Part shown: in pieces, positions 8,492 through 16,838 of the stretch | Layout: each line of letters opens with the position of its first letter | Numbering within the stretch: position 1 is the stretch's first letter | Assembly: GCF_000522505.1 (NCBI RefSeq) | Contig: NZ_AZMV01000007.1 | Location: forward strand, 682,001-746,000 | DNA length: 64,000 nt | Source of the DNA: Bifidobacterium moukalabense DSM 27321 | Lineage (GTDB): Bacteria; Actinomycetota; Actinomycetes; Actinomycetales; Bifidobacteriaceae | Direction of reading: 5' to 3' | Position numbers and translations under genes: made by a program | The notes under the pieces: generated by a model | What the model was told of the DNA's origin: nothing | Databases searched by the model: none | Seen by the model: the letters and a program-made list of their open reading frames with translations, nothing else

Positions 8492-10060
8492 GTGGCTACC
8501 AATAATGACGTGATTCTGCAGATGAATCATATCGTCAAGCGCTTCGGTCCCGTCACCGCACTCAAGGATGTGAATATCACCGTAAGACGTGGTCAGATAT
8601 TCTCCATCTGCGGTGAAAACGGCGCGGGCAAATCGACTTTGATGAACGTTTTGTCGGGTGTGTATCCGTACGGCACCTATGAAGGTGATATCGTCTACGA
8701 CGGCGAAACCTGCAAATTCAGGACCATTCGCGATTCCGAGAGCAAAGGCATCGTGATCATCCACCAGGAACTCGCTTTGGTGCCGTATATGTCGATTCAG
8801 GAAAACATCTTCCTGGGCAACCAGATCAGGAAAGGCATCGCCATCGATACCGATGCCCAGCGCAAAGAGGCTTTGCGCGTGATGAATCTGGTGGGGCTCA
8901 ACGAAAACCCGGACACCCTGATTGCCAACATCGGCGTCGGCAAGCAGCAGCTCGTCGAAATCGCCAAGGCGCTGACCAAGGACGTGAAGCTACTCATTCT
9001 CGACGAGCCGACCGCGGCCCTGAACGATGAGGACTCCTTCAAGCTGCTCGACCTGATCGACCAGCTGCGTAAGGAACACGGCATTACCGCCATCATCATC
9101 TCGCACAAACTCAACGAGATCGCGGCCTCGGCCGATGCGGTGCAGGTCATTCGAGACGGCCAGACCATCAGCCATATCGACATCGACGCCGAGCATCCGC
9201 TCGATCAGGACGCGCTGATCCGTGACATGGTCGGCCGTCCGCTGACCAATCGTTACCCGGACCACCAGTCGCATATCGGTGCCGAGATGTTCCGCATGGA
9301 GAACTGGAAGTGCCACCATCCGCTCGACGAGAACCGCCTCGTATCCAAAGACGTGTGCATGAACGTGCGCAAGGGTGAGATCGTAGGCGTTGCGGGCCTT
9401 GTCGGCGCAGGGCGGACCGAAACCATGATGAGCATGTTCGGCCACCAGTACGGCACCCATGCCACCGGCAAATTGTATCTGGAAGGCAGGGAAGTGAACT
9501 TCCCGTCCGTGCGCAGCGCCATCGACCACGGCGTAGCGTACGCCACCGAGGATCGTAAGGTCTACGGCCTGAACCTTATGGATACCATCCGTGGCAACAC
9601 TTCACTGGCCAGTCTCAAGGCGTTGAGCAAATTCGGAGTGATCGATGAGACCCAGGAGAAGAAAATCGCCGAAAAGTACCGCACCGAATTCCGTACCAAG
9701 GCGCCGACCATCGAAATGCCATCGGGCAACCTCTCCGGCGGCAATCAGCAGAAGGTCGTGCTTGCGAAGTGGGTGGCCACCAATCCCAAGGTGCTGATTC
9801 TCGACGAACCGACGCGAGGCATTGACGTCGGCGCGAAATACGACATCTACGAAATCATCGACCAGCTTGCCGACGCGGGCTCGGCCGTGATCGTGGTCAG
9901 CTCCGAACTGCCGGAACTGCTCGGCATCTGCGACCGCATCTACACGATGTGCAACGGTACGATCACCGCCAATGTGGACGCCAAAAGCACCGATCAGGAA
10001 GAGCTGATGCGCTACATGACCGCCGAGATCCCGGTCGATCCGAGCAAGGTATACGCCTGA
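8492..10060 (+). CDS. Monosaccharide ABC transporter ATPase, tandem domain (MmsA/XylG type)
   Basis: 522 residues with two fused ABC ATPase domains. The first has a Walker A motif (CGENGAGKST, near 45) and Walker B (LLILDEPTAAL). The second keeps its signature (LSGGNQQK, near 415) and Walker B (VLILDEPTRGID), but its P-loop is degenerate (GLVGAGRTE). This arrangement is the family norm for pentose/hexose importers. GTG 8492 is the start, with GGAGGAGG about 6 bases upstream. It would power uptake through the permease encoded next. Confidence 0.93.
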   Translation: MATNNDVILQMNHIVKRFGPVTALKDVNITVRRGQIFSICGENGAGKSTLMNVLSGVYPYGTYEGDIVYDGETCKFRTIRDSESKGIVIIHQELALVPYMSIQENIFLGNQIRKGIAIDTDAQRKEALRVMNLVGLNENPDTLIANIGVGKQQLVEIAKALTKDVKLLILDEPTAALNDEDSFKLLDLIDQLRKEHGITAIIISHKLNEIAASADAVQVIRDGQTISHIDIDAEHPLDQDALIRDMVGRPLTNRYPDHQSHIGAEMFRMENWKCHHPLDENRLVSKDVCMNVRKGEIVGVAGLVGAGRTETMMSMFGHQYGTHATGKLYLEGREVNFPSVRSAIDHGVAYATEDRKVYGLNLMDTIRGNTSLASLKALSKFGVIDETQEKKIAEKYRTEFRTKAPTIEMPSGNLSGGNQQKVVLAKWVATNPKVLILDEPTRGIDVGAKYDIYEIIDQLADAGSAVIVVSSELPELLGICDRIYTMCNGTITANVDAKSTDQEELMRYMTAEIPVDPSKVYA

Positions 10061-10118
10061 AAGCCTGAAATCCTTAAGTCCGATGACGGACCTGAACCGT
10101 GAAAGGAAACGCATTCAA

Positions 10119-11348
10119 ATGTCAGCTGCAAATTCCGCCGCCGTCAAGAAGGGCGACGACAAGGTAGAAACCCAGTCCCTCAAGGAGCTGTTGCTTGGCA
10201 ACGCTCGCTCCTACGGCATCTTCTTCGCGCTGGTCGTGGTGATCATCGTATTCCAGATTCTCACCGGCGGACGTCTGCTCAACCCGAACAACGTGGTCGC
10301 GCTGTTCCAGCAGAACGCCTACGTGCTCATCGCCGCAATAGGTATGCTGATGGTCATCATCGCCACCCACATCGATCTGTCGGTCGGCTCGGTGGTCGCC
10401 TTCATCGGTGGCGTCGGAGCATTGGCCATGAAAAATTGGGGCTTGAACTGGTTCCTTGCCATCATGCTGATGATCGTCATCGGTCTGGCCATCGGCGCAT
10501 GGCATGGCTTCTGGGTCGCCTACGTCGGTGTTCCGGGCTTCGTCACCACCTTGGGTGGCATGCTGATCTTCCGTGGCCTCGCCACCGTCGTCGCCGGCGA
10601 ATCCATCCCGGTCTCCGACCCGACATTCCGTGCCATCTCCAAGGACTACCTACCGAACGTCTTTGGCTTCTGGGGAGAATTCTCAAGCAATGCGATCATC
10701 GTAGGCGTCGTCGCCATCGTGCTCGTCATCTGGATGCAGCTGCGCAAGCGCAACAACGCCATCAAGAACGGTCTGCCGGTGCAGCCGATGAGCTTCGTGG
10801 TCCTCAAGCTGGTCATCGCCGTCGCGGCAATCGCCTATGTGACCTACCTGCTGGCCTGCTCCGGCAACGCCACCCAGGGTGGCATCCCGATCGTGATGCT
10901 CATTATCGGCGTGCTCATCGGCGTGTACTGGTTCGCGCTGAACCGCACCGTCTACGGTCGTAACGTCTATGCCGTCGGCGGCAACCGCAAGGCCGCCATC
11001 CTTTCCGGCATCGACACCAAGGCGACCGATTTCAAGATCTTCCTGAATATGGGCTTCCTGACCTCCATTGCGGCTGTCATCACCCTGTCGCGACTGGCAT
11101 CCGCAACCGCACAGACCGGTATGGAGTTCGAGATGGACGCCATCGCGGCCTGCTTCATCGGTGGCACTGCGGTCACCGGCGGCATCGGCACCATTCCGGG
11201 TGCCATGGTCGGCGCTCTGATCATGGGCGTACTGAACCAGGGCCTGTCCATCATGGGCGTTGACGCCGCCTGGGTCAAGACCATCAAGGGCCTCGTCGTG
11301 ATTGCGGCAGTGGCCTACGATCTGGTCAGCAAGCGCAAGAAGGGCTGA
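10119..11348 (+). CDS. Monosaccharide ABC transporter permease (XylH/GguB type)
   Basis: 409 residues with 10 or so membrane spans in the BPD_transp_2 fold: IGMLMVIIATHIDLSVGS, PGFVTTLGGMLIFRGLA and the C-terminal GGTAVTGGIGTIPGAMVGA. It is longer than the RbsC group and has the extra mid-protein spans of the xylose-type permeases. ATG 10119 has GAAAGGA upstream; the longer reading from 10083 would bury that site. A strong terminator follows, ending the three-gene transporter operon. Confidence 0.92.
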   Translation: MSAANSAAVKKGDDKVETQSLKELLLGNARSYGIFFALVVVIIVFQILTGGRLLNPNNVVALFQQNAYVLIAAIGMLMVIIATHIDLSVGSVVAFIGGVGALAMKNWGLNWFLAIMLMIVIGLAIGAWHGFWVAYVGVPGFVTTLGGMLIFRGLATVVAGESIPVSDPTFRAISKDYLPNVFGFWGEFSSNAIIVGVVAIVLVIWMQLRKRNNAIKNGLPVQPMSFVVLKLVIAVAAIAYVTYLLACSGNATQGGIPIVMLIIGVLIGVYWFALNRTVYGRNVYAVGGNRKAAILSGIDTKATDFKIFLNMGFLTSIAAVITLSRLASATAQTGMEFEMDAIAACFIGGTAVTGGIGTIPGAMVGALIMGVLNQGLSIMGVDAAWVKTIKGLVVIAAVAYDLVSKRKKG

Positions 11349-11365
11349 TTCATTCCTCCTCCTCG

Positions 11366-11403
11366 AAGGCGCCGTCTTTCTCGTCAGGGAAAGACGGCGC
11401 CTT
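11366..11403 (+). terminator. Rho-independent terminator of xylose transporter operon
   Basis: A 15-bp perfect stem (11366-11380 with 11389-11403) with an 8-base loop, then GTTCGTCTC. It lies 18 bases after the permease stop. Confidence 0.85.
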
Positions 11404-11524
11404 GTTCGTCTCCCGTCACCGAACGCAGACTTTTCCGGAATCATGATGAAGCGTCATTCGTAGTCATGCGCTGTGACGCGCCATATGCTGTGAGATGCGG
11501 TGATGGCGGTGCATCGGTGCAATG

Positions 11525-11559
11525 AAAAACCGCAATCCTCGGACGTGACGGATTGCGGT
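11525..11559 (-). terminator. Rho-independent terminator for reverse-strand membrane genes
   Basis: Read on the minus strand, ACCGCAATCC and GGATTGCGGT form a 10-bp stem followed by TTTTTCATT. It lies just after the end of the 110-residue membrane protein gene. Confidence 0.8.
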
Positions 11560-11569
11560 GTACCGATTT

Positions 11570-11902
11570 TTACCTGCGTTTGCGTTGCCTGGACTTCGGT
11601 TTCGGCTCGTAAGGCTTGAGAAAATCCCATCTGGAGACGAGGGCGTTGTGTATCGGTGGGATCTTGCCGATGCCGAAGCCGGCGAAAATGCCGCCAAGCA
11701 TTGTCCATGTGGACAGATCCTGCCCGGAGAACAGCATTGCAATGTAGATGATGGCGATGATGAAACAGATCAGCGATGATGCCCGCCGCTGCGGGTCGGT
11801 CATCTTGCTGTTCTGAATCGGCATCGCGCCCAACAGCAGTCCGGCGGCTAGGCAGATCAGACCCAGCACGACGGCCAGGCTTAACGATAATGCGGAAGGC
11901 AT
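11570..11902 (-). CDS. Small membrane protein, unknown function
   Basis: 110 residues with three hydrophobic segments (AVVLGLICLAAGLLLGAM, ASSLICFIIAIIYIAMLF, WTMLGGIFAGFGIGKI) and a strongly basic tail (PKPKSRQRKRR). The start has AAGGAA upstream on the minus strand; an in-frame start 13 codons earlier has none. It follows another small membrane gene by 35 bases, so the two are probably one transcript. I do not recognise the family. Confidence 0.7.
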   Translation of the reverse strand: MPSALSLSLAVVLGLICLAAGLLLGAMPIQNSKMTDPQRRASSLICFIIAIIYIAMLFSGQDLSTWTMLGGIFAGFGIGKIPPIHNALVSRWDFLKPYEPKPKSRQRKRR

Positions 11903-11937
11903 GGAAACGGTTCCTTTCTTCAGGGATTGCGGAGAGG

Positions 11938-12228
11938 TCACTCAACGTCGGCGGCGTCTTCGCCATCCGCGGCGGTGCCGATTGCTTCGTCTTCTTCGAC
12001 GTCGTGGCCATCGTCATCGTTATTGCGGGACTTGCCTTGTGCGACCCATAGTTGTGCCGCGCTGAAGCCGGTATACAGCACCGCAACGGCGATGCAGACG
12101 ATCAGGATGATGCTGGGGGCCGTCGTCAGCGTGCCGTCCTTCAGCGCGGAGACGACCGACTGCGCCAGCCAAGCGATGCATGCGACGCAGGTCAGTGCAT
12201 AGAGCCTCATACGGAAGCCATCGTTCAT
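11938..12228 (-). CDS. Small membrane protein with acidic tail, unknown function
   Basis: 96 residues: two hydrophobic segments (LYALTCVACIAWLAQSVVS and IILIVCIAVAVLYTGFSA), then an acidic tail (NNDDDGHDVEEDEA). GAAGGACGGGTGAG precedes the start on the minus strand. It is upstream of, and probably co-transcribed with, the next small membrane gene, whose tail is basic. The complementary charges suggest an interaction, but this is an inference. Confidence 0.65.
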   Translation of the reverse strand: MNDGFRMRLYALTCVACIAWLAQSVVSALKDGTLTTAPSIILIVCIAVAVLYTGFSAAQLWVAQGKSRNNDDDGHDVEEDEAIGTAADGEDAADVE

Positions 12229-12267
12229 ATCTCACCCGTCCTTCAGGTATATGTGCCGATGATAGTC

Positions 12268-12302
12268 GAAACGGGGCGGCACCTGATGTACCGTCCCGTT
12301 TC
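12268..12302 (-). terminator. Hairpin after xylulokinase gene
   Basis: GAAACGGG-CGG pairs with CCG-CCCGTTTC around a short loop, with one mismatch. It lies between the end of xylulokinase and the next reverse-strand gene. There is no clear T run. Confidence 0.5.
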
Positions 12303-12329
12303 AAATGCGCATCTTACGCGGCCGGAGAA

Positions 12330-13850
12330 TCAGCCGCGTGCCTTAGCGTAGGCCTCGTAGACGGCCGGGGTCGGCTCGCCGGTCTCGACGCCGTCGATGG
12401 TGAGCTTCCATGCCGGCGGTTCGTTTTCGCCGGACAGCACCCATGCGGCCTGGCGCGCAGCGCCGATGGCCACGTATTCGTCGGTGGCCGGACGGGTCAC
12501 GTCCATGCCGAGAATGCTCGGGGCAAGCGTGCGGATGGCTTCGGACTTCGCGCCACCGCCGATGAGCAGGATGCGCCTGATGTCGGCGCCAAGGGAGCGG
12601 ATGAGCTCCAGGCAGTCACGCTGGGAGCACAGCAGGCCTTCGACGAAGGCGCGTGCCATGTTCTCCTTGGTGGTGTTGGCCAGCGTCAGGCCGGAGAGGG
12701 TGGCGGTCGCGTCCGGACGGTTTGGGGTGCGCTCGCCGTCGAAATACGGCACCAAGGTGATGCCTCCTGCGCCTGGTTCGGAGGCGAAGGCCAGTTTGGC
12801 CAGCTCGTCGTAGTCCACACCGAGTGCCGCACGGCCGGCATCGAGAATGCGGGAGCCGTTGATGGTGCAGGCAAGTGGCAGGTAGTGGCCGGTGCAGTCG
12901 GCGAAGCCGGAGACGGCGCCTGTCAGATCGTAGGTCGGTTTTTCGGAGATCGCCGCGGCCACGCCGGAGGTGCCGAGGGATACGGATACGTCGCCGACCT
13001 CCATGCCCAAGCCCAGTGATGCCATGGCGTTGTCGCCGCCGCCCGGTGCGATCAGGCATCCGCCGTCGACGTTCCCGCCTGCGATTGCGGGGTCGGCCTT
13101 GACGGCGGCCGCGTCGCGCGGGCCCAGCACGGTCGGCAGTACGATGGCGTCGGCGTGCGACTTGGCGGCTTGCGCACCTTCGGCAGGCTCGAGCACCATG
13201 GCGATCAGGTCGCGGCGATACTCGTCGGAGGCGGCGTCGTAGTAGATGGTGCCGGAGGCATCGGAACGATCGGTGAACAGGGCGTCGAGATGGGCGTCCT
13301 CGCCTTCGGCGACCGGTCCGTAACCGGCGATGCGCCAGCTCAGCCAATCATGTGGCAGGCAGACGGCCGCGATCTTCCGGGCATGCTCAGGCTCGTTTTC
13401 CGCAACCCAGGCCACCTTGGTCAGCGTGTAGGAGGCGACGGGGGAGGAGCCGACGGCCTTGACCCAGCGCTGCTTGCCGCGGGCGATCGGATCCTCCGGC
13501 TCGCCGTCTTCGGCCGGGGCGGCACCCATCCTCTCGATCAGGGCGGCGGCCTGCGGGGCGGAGCTGACGTCATTCCACAGCATGGCATCACGAATCACAT
13601 TGCCCTGCTTGTCCAGAATCACCATGCCGTGCTGCTGGCCGCCGACGGCCAGGGCTTCGACATCATCCAGCCCGCCGGCCTGTTGCGCGGCCTGAAGGAA
13701 CGCGTCCCACCAATATGAGGGGTTGACGGATGTGCCGTTCGGATGCTTCGCCTGGCCGAAACGCACCAGTTGGCCGGTCTCGGCGTCGGTCACGCGCACC
13801 TTGCAGGACTGGGTCGAGGTATCGACGCCGGCCACGAGTTTTCTGGTCAT
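12330..13850 (-). CDS. xylB: Xylulokinase
   Basis: 506 residues of the FGGY sugar-kinase family: N-terminal VAGVDTSTQSCKVRV (phosphate loop), VGGQQHGMVILD (substrate-binding region typical of xylulokinases), LPHDWLSWRI, and a C-terminal ATPase half with LIGGGAKSEAIR. It phosphorylates D-xylulose to xylulose 5-phosphate, which enters the bifid shunt. ATG 13850 has AAGGAGG upstream; a longer reading from 13880 adds ten residues with no support. It is divergent from the ROK gene, and the motif at 13908-13926 lies between them. Confidence 0.95.
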   Translation of the reverse strand: MTRKLVAGVDTSTQSCKVRVTDAETGQLVRFGQAKHPNGTSVNPSYWWDAFLQAAQQAGGLDDVEALAVGGQQHGMVILDKQGNVIRDAMLWNDVSSAPQAAALIERMGAAPAEDGEPEDPIARGKQRWVKAVGSSPVASYTLTKVAWVAENEPEHARKIAAVCLPHDWLSWRIAGYGPVAEGEDAHLDALFTDRSDASGTIYYDAASDEYRRDLIAMVLEPAEGAQAAKSHADAIVLPTVLGPRDAAAVKADPAIAGGNVDGGCLIAPGGGDNAMASLGLGMEVGDVSVSLGTSGVAAAISEKPTYDLTGAVSGFADCTGHYLPLACTINGSRILDAGRAALGVDYDELAKLAFASEPGAGGITLVPYFDGERTPNRPDATATLSGLTLANTTKENMARAFVEGLLCSQRDCLELIRSLGADIRRILLIGGGAKSEAIRTLAPSILGMDVTRPATDEYVAIGAARQAAWVLSGENEPPAWKLTIDGVETGEPTPAVYEAYAKARG

Positions 13851-13907
13851 TATGCCTCCTTGCCGTGAGCCGTGCGTCATCGAACACGGACGTCGGCCGC
13901 ACTCTAT

Positions 13908-13930
13908 TAGTTAGATGAATGAACTATAAT
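13908..13930. promoter_or_regulatory. Operator and -10 region between xylB and ROK gene
   Basis: TAGTT (13908-13912) and AACTA (13922-13926) are inverted arms, and 13909-13926 matches the site upstream of the xylose transporter at 16 of 18 bases. TATAAT (13925-13930) overlaps it and could be the -10 box for the rightward ROK gene, which would make the repressor autoregulated. A half-site GACTAACT lies at 13959-13966. Confidence 0.6.
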
Positions 13931-14011
13931 GTCCAGTGTACCATCATAAATTGGTTTGACTAACTGATTCGGTGTGCTTTCCTTGCAAAGTGGCGTCGGG
14001 AAGGAGTGTCA

Positions 14012-15238
14012 ATGGCATCGCTGCGAAGAATCAACCAGGATGATCTGCGCAATCATAATCTTTCCGTGGTGCTTGATTCGCTATTGCGCGCCACGGATCA
14101 GCTCAGCCGAGCCGACCTCGCCAAGGAGACGGGACTGACCAAAGCCACCATGTCGGTGCTGGTGTCGTTGCTGATGGACAACAACGTACTGGAGGAGGGC
14201 GTGCCGACCGGGCAGTCGTTGTACGGCCGGCCCAGCATCCCGTTGCTGCTCCGGGGTGGGCGGATGTGCGGCATCGGTCTGCAGGTCAACACCGATGGCT
14301 ATGGCATCGCCGTGCTTGACATCAACGGCACCACCGTGGACGAGCAATGGGTGGATGCCGACATGACGAATGCCGATGCCGATGCGGTGTTCCACGATCT
14401 TGACGAACTTGCGAAAACGCAGGAGGCGTCACTTGAGCGGATGGGTTATACCCTGGCCGGTTCGGGGCTCGCATTGCCGGGGCTGGTCACCGACGACCTT
14501 CGTTTGCTGGGAGCGCGCAACCTTGGTTGGGAGCAGCTCGATCTGAAGACCTTCGACGTGGTGCGGCGGCTTGATCCGAAAGTCGGCAACGAGGCGAATG
14601 CGGCCGCGTTGGCACAGATCCCCGGATACGCCACGCAGCGCAGGGGGGTCGGACTGGTCGAGCCGACCGACTCCTTCATCTATCTATCCACCGATGTCGG
14701 CATCGGCGGCGCCGTGGTGCGCGACGGCCATGTGGTGCGGGGTGACCATGGCTTCGGCGGCGAGCTTGGCCATGTGTCGGTGGACATGCGTGGGCCGATC
14801 TGCCGTTGCGGCCGCCGGGGATGCCTGGAGGTGTATGCGGGTCGGCGATCGATGGTCAGCGCTGCAGGCATCGCCAGCAGTGACGCCGCAGCCACGCATG
14901 AATCGATCAACGAGCTGATCGACCGTTGGCGCCAGCGCGACTCCAAGGCCGTGGCCGTGGTCGAGAAGGCATTGGAAGCCATGGCTTCGGTGATTGCCTC
15001 GATGATCAACGTATGCGATGTCGACACCGTGATGCTCGGTGGTTTGTGGGCGCATTTCGAACCCGATCTGATTCGCCGGATCGAACGTATGGTCCGGCCG
15101 CAGGTGCTGTCATACCCTGAAGTGCAGGCCCGGGTGATGATGGCCGACGTCGTGGCCCGGCCGGCCCTGATCGGAGCCGCCGAAGTGGGCCTGCGCACGT
15201 TTGTGGACAATCCACTGGAGTTTCTCGAACAGGAGTAG
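14012..15238 (+). CDS. ROK-family transcriptional repressor (NagC/XylR type)
   Basis: 408 residues. The N-terminal winged HTH (about 10-75, LSRADLAKETGLTKATMSVLV) is followed by a ROK sugar-kinase-like domain with the zinc motif CRCGRRGCLE and GGELGHVSVD. It lacks a convincing kinase active site and should bind DNA in a sugar-dependent way. ATG 14012 has AAGGAG 5 bases upstream; the in-frame GTG at 14006 overlaps that ribosome site. Given its place beside xylulokinase and the shared motif, it is probably the xylose-utilisation repressor. Confidence 0.9.
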   Translation: MASLRRINQDDLRNHNLSVVLDSLLRATDQLSRADLAKETGLTKATMSVLVSLLMDNNVLEEGVPTGQSLYGRPSIPLLLRGGRMCGIGLQVNTDGYGIAVLDINGTTVDEQWVDADMTNADADAVFHDLDELAKTQEASLERMGYTLAGSGLALPGLVTDDLRLLGARNLGWEQLDLKTFDVVRRLDPKVGNEANAAALAQIPGYATQRRGVGLVEPTDSFIYLSTDVGIGGAVVRDGHVVRGDHGFGGELGHVSVDMRGPICRCGRRGCLEVYAGRRSMVSAAGIASSDAAATHESINELIDRWRQRDSKAVAVVEKALEAMASVIASMINVCDVDTVMLGGLWAHFEPDLIRRIERMVRPQVLSYPEVQARVMMADVVARPALIGAAEVGLRTFVDNPLEFLEQE

Positions 15239-15289
15239 TCCACCCATTTGCTAGACTAGCCGAGTTGGCATGTTCGCATGTTGCAATGT

Positions 15290-15363
15290 GGGGCGTTAGC
15301 TCAGTCGGTTAGAGCATCGGACTCATAATCCGCCGGTCCACGGTTCAAATCCATGCCCCGCTA
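15290..15363 (+). tRNA. tRNA-Met(CAT)-like gene with disrupted 3' part (left prophage end)
   Basis: The acceptor 5' strand (GGGGCGT), D arm and anticodon arm with CAT (15324-15326) are normal. The T arm is damaged: reading the standard spacing gives a C-A mismatch and an acceptor 3' strand that does not pair. The only pairing acceptor strand (ATGCCCC, 15352-15358) comes three bases too early. A likely native promoter -10 (TAGACT) lies upstream at about 15252. It is best read as a host tRNA split by phage integration. Automated tools may still call it a tRNA. Confidence 0.55.
15295..15316 (+). repeat. Candidate attL core
   Basis: This 22-base D-arm segment of the left tRNA-like sequence is identical to 32448-32469. 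Joining the left 5' end to the right 3' part gives a tRNA with a perfectly paired acceptor stem (GGGGCGT/ACGCCCC), which supports crossover here. An alternative 15-base core (15330-15344 with 32608-32622) lies in the T-arm region. Confidence 0.55.
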
Positions 15364-15616
15364 CTAATAATCCATTAGGCTCTAGGAACTTAGCCGGTGC
15401 AATTTTCAGGAGTTGCCCGGCCTTTTCCATATCTGAAATGGTCCACGCCGTAGTGCCATGCATCTTTTGCGAAACAAGGCCCGATGACACGCCAAGGGCA
15501 CGCGATAGATCCGATTGGTTTTTCTTGCGTAGCGCTAGGGCAAGCCGCATATTCGTGGAAATCACTTCTTCCAGTGGAATTGCTTGTGTCTGTGGCTCTA
15601 AGGTTTGTGTAGTCAT
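15323..15616 (-). CDS. Phage HTH repressor-like protein
   Basis: 97 residues with an XRE-type helix-turn-helix (about 28-65: LALALRKKNQSDLSRALGVSSGLVSQKM). It is divergent from a second small HTH gene, the layout of a CI/Cro-type switch. The last 13 codons (from VAGHGFEPWTGGL) are reverse-complement tRNA sequence and the stop lies in the anticodon loop, so the gene end was shaped by the attachment site. No ribosome site precedes ATG 15616; a TATACT box 8 bases upstream suggests a leaderless mRNA. It lacks the protease-like C-terminal domain of lambda CI. Confidence 0.75.
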   Translation of the reverse strand: MTTQTLEPQTQAIPLEEVISTNMRLALALRKKNQSDLSRALGVSSGLVSQKMHGTTAWTISDMEKAGQLLKIAPAKFLEPNGLLVAGHGFEPWTGGL

Positions 15617-15645
15617 ACTTAAAAGTATATCAGCGTATTAAGTAT
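15615..15645. promoter_or_regulatory. Operators of the divergent HTH switch
   Basis: ATACTTAAAAGTAT (15615-15628) is a near-perfect palindrome covering the reverse gene start, and ATACTTAA recurs inverted at 15638-15645. They are the only obvious symmetric repeats in the 91-base divergent gap. Binding by either HTH protein is inferred. Confidence 0.5.
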
Positions 15646-15707
15646 CTCTAAGCCAGATTTACATAAAAAGTTATTAGTTTCGCTAAAGATGGTATATAGT
15701 TCTCAAT

Positions 15708-15932
15708 ATGACTAAGAATCTTGAAGTCACTGCGAGGAATGTTGACCGACTGCTGAAGTCAAACCACGTCACCCGCACTGAGCTTGCCCGTTACCTTGGA
15801 TTCACGACTTCAGCCGTGTCTCAGAAATTCGCCACCAACAGTTTCACGCTTCGTGATATTTCTCGCGTTGCTGACTACTTCGATGTTTCCGTTGATGCTC
15901 TTATTGGCCGCGCGCCGTTGGAGGTGGAGTGA
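15708..15932 (+). CDS. Phage Cro-like HTH protein
   Basis: 74 residues, almost entirely an XRE/Cro-type HTH (VDRLLKSNHVTRTELARYLGFTTSAVSQKF, about 13-42), followed by the usual ISRVADYFDVSVDALIG tail. There is no ribosome site; TATAGT (15695-15700) ends 7 bases before the ATG, so translation may be leaderless. The stop overlaps the start of a 26-residue membrane peptide gene. It probably opposes the divergent repressor or acts as the immunity repressor itself. Confidence 0.8.
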   Translation: MTKNLEVTARNVDRLLKSNHVTRTELARYLGFTTSAVSQKFATNSFTLRDISRVADYFDVSVDALIGRAPLEVE

Positions 15933-16012
15933 TGGATTGGTCTTTGATCCTCGCGATCGTATCGCTTGTTGTTTCCATCATCGTTCTCGTCTTCTCTGAC
16001 GAGGGGAGGTGA
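15932..16012 (+). CDS. 26-residue membrane micropeptide
   Basis: The start ATG shares its A with the stop of the HTH gene, and GAGGTGGAG lies 3-4 bases upstream. The protein is one hydrophobic helix (WSLILAIVSLVVSIIVLVF) with a short charged tail (SDEGR). Translational coupling to the HTH gene suggests a true gene. Its function is unknown; a role in exclusion or membrane signalling is only a guess. Confidence 0.55.
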   Translation: MDWSLILAIVSLVVSIIVLVFSDEGR

Positions 16013-16612
16013 TCATATGTTCGGTATCGGTGCTTTCGCGGCGTCCTCGGGATTGCGGTGGAATCGTCGATGCGCCCACCATTCACGGATCCGTTCGGCT
16101 ATCCGGTGTCTTGCCCGCCAATCCTTTTCCTTCCACCATTCGTCCTGCAATTCGGACACGGGAATGGTTGCATACCCGCATCTACGCAGTCTGGTGGGCG
16201 ACTTCACCCAGTGCACGCATATCGCCGCATCCGTTGGCAGCTCGTCCATGTCTTCGGGCAGCCATACGGCCAACTTCACATCATCTCCGTCGTTGGATAT
16301 GCGCGGGACCATCGTCCGCTCGCCGATTTTCCATTTATTGTCGGAGCGTTTCTCCCACGCGTATGCGCGGACCACGCAATCATGCCCGAACACTCTTACA
16401 TCGAAGGCATCACCATCTCCATCGTTGGAGAGCATCGACTTCTGCACTGGCAATCGACCGTGTTCATCGAACAATGACGGCGTTGCATCGGGAACATCGG
16501 TGATGATTCGTGTGTTCATCCATGAAGCCTCGGGCCTTCTTCTGATTGTTCTGGTGAAAGCTATGGCCGAACCCAGCAAGGATATCACGGCTATGACGTT
16601 GCTCACGTCCAT
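16013..16612 (-). CDS. Reverse-strand prophage protein with N-terminal membrane anchor
   Basis: 199 residues encoded opposite to nearly all other phage genes. One N-terminal hydrophobic helix (VIAVISLLGSAIAF) precedes a basic patch (RTIRRRPE) and a soluble domain of mixed alpha/beta character (KLAVWLPEDMDELP, WWKEKDWRARHRI). AAGGAAG lies just upstream of ATG 16612, so it has its own start signal. Isolated reverse genes in the lysogeny region of temperate phages are often expressed from the prophage (exclusion or defence). No family is recognised. Confidence 0.7.
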   Translation of the reverse strand: MDVSNVIAVISLLGSAIAFTRTIRRRPEASWMNTRIITDVPDATPSLFDEHGRLPVQKSMLSNDGDGDAFDVRVFGHDCVVRAYAWEKRSDNKWKIGERTMVPRISNDGDDVKLAVWLPEDMDELPTDAAICVHWVKSPTRLRRCGYATIPVSELQDEWWKEKDWRARHRIAERIREWWAHRRFHRNPEDAAKAPIPNI

Positions 16613-16712
16613 CTATTCTTCCTTCCTTCGTTGTCTGAAAAGGTTTGGTTTGTGTGATTACAAGCCTATCGCGGCGGAGGAAGGATGCCACTTTCAAGCA
16701 AGGGAGCATGCG

Positions 16713-16838
16713 ATGAGGCAACTGCTTATGGAGATCTCGGTCGCGGGCGCGTGCCTGAGCGCGTTCACCGGCCTGTACTGGCTGGCCGTGGCGTTCGGCA
16801 TCGCGGCCATGGCCGCGGGAAGGATCGAAGACAGATGA
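16713..16838 (+). CDS. Small phage membrane protein
   Basis: 41 residues with one or two hydrophobic stretches (LLMEISVAGACLSAFTGLYWLAVAFGIAAMAA). AAGGGAGC lies 7 bases upstream, and the stop overlaps the next gene start by ATGA. An overlapping reading from 16685 in another frame is basic and arginine-rich and is probably not used. Function unknown. Confidence 0.5.
   Translation: MRQLLMEISVAGACLSAFTGLYWLAVAFGIAAMAAGRIEDR

Noticed and set aside
12330..13850. Rightward ORFs over the xylulokinase gene (for example 13155-13718)
   Set aside because: They are antisense shadows of a clear FGGY kinase.
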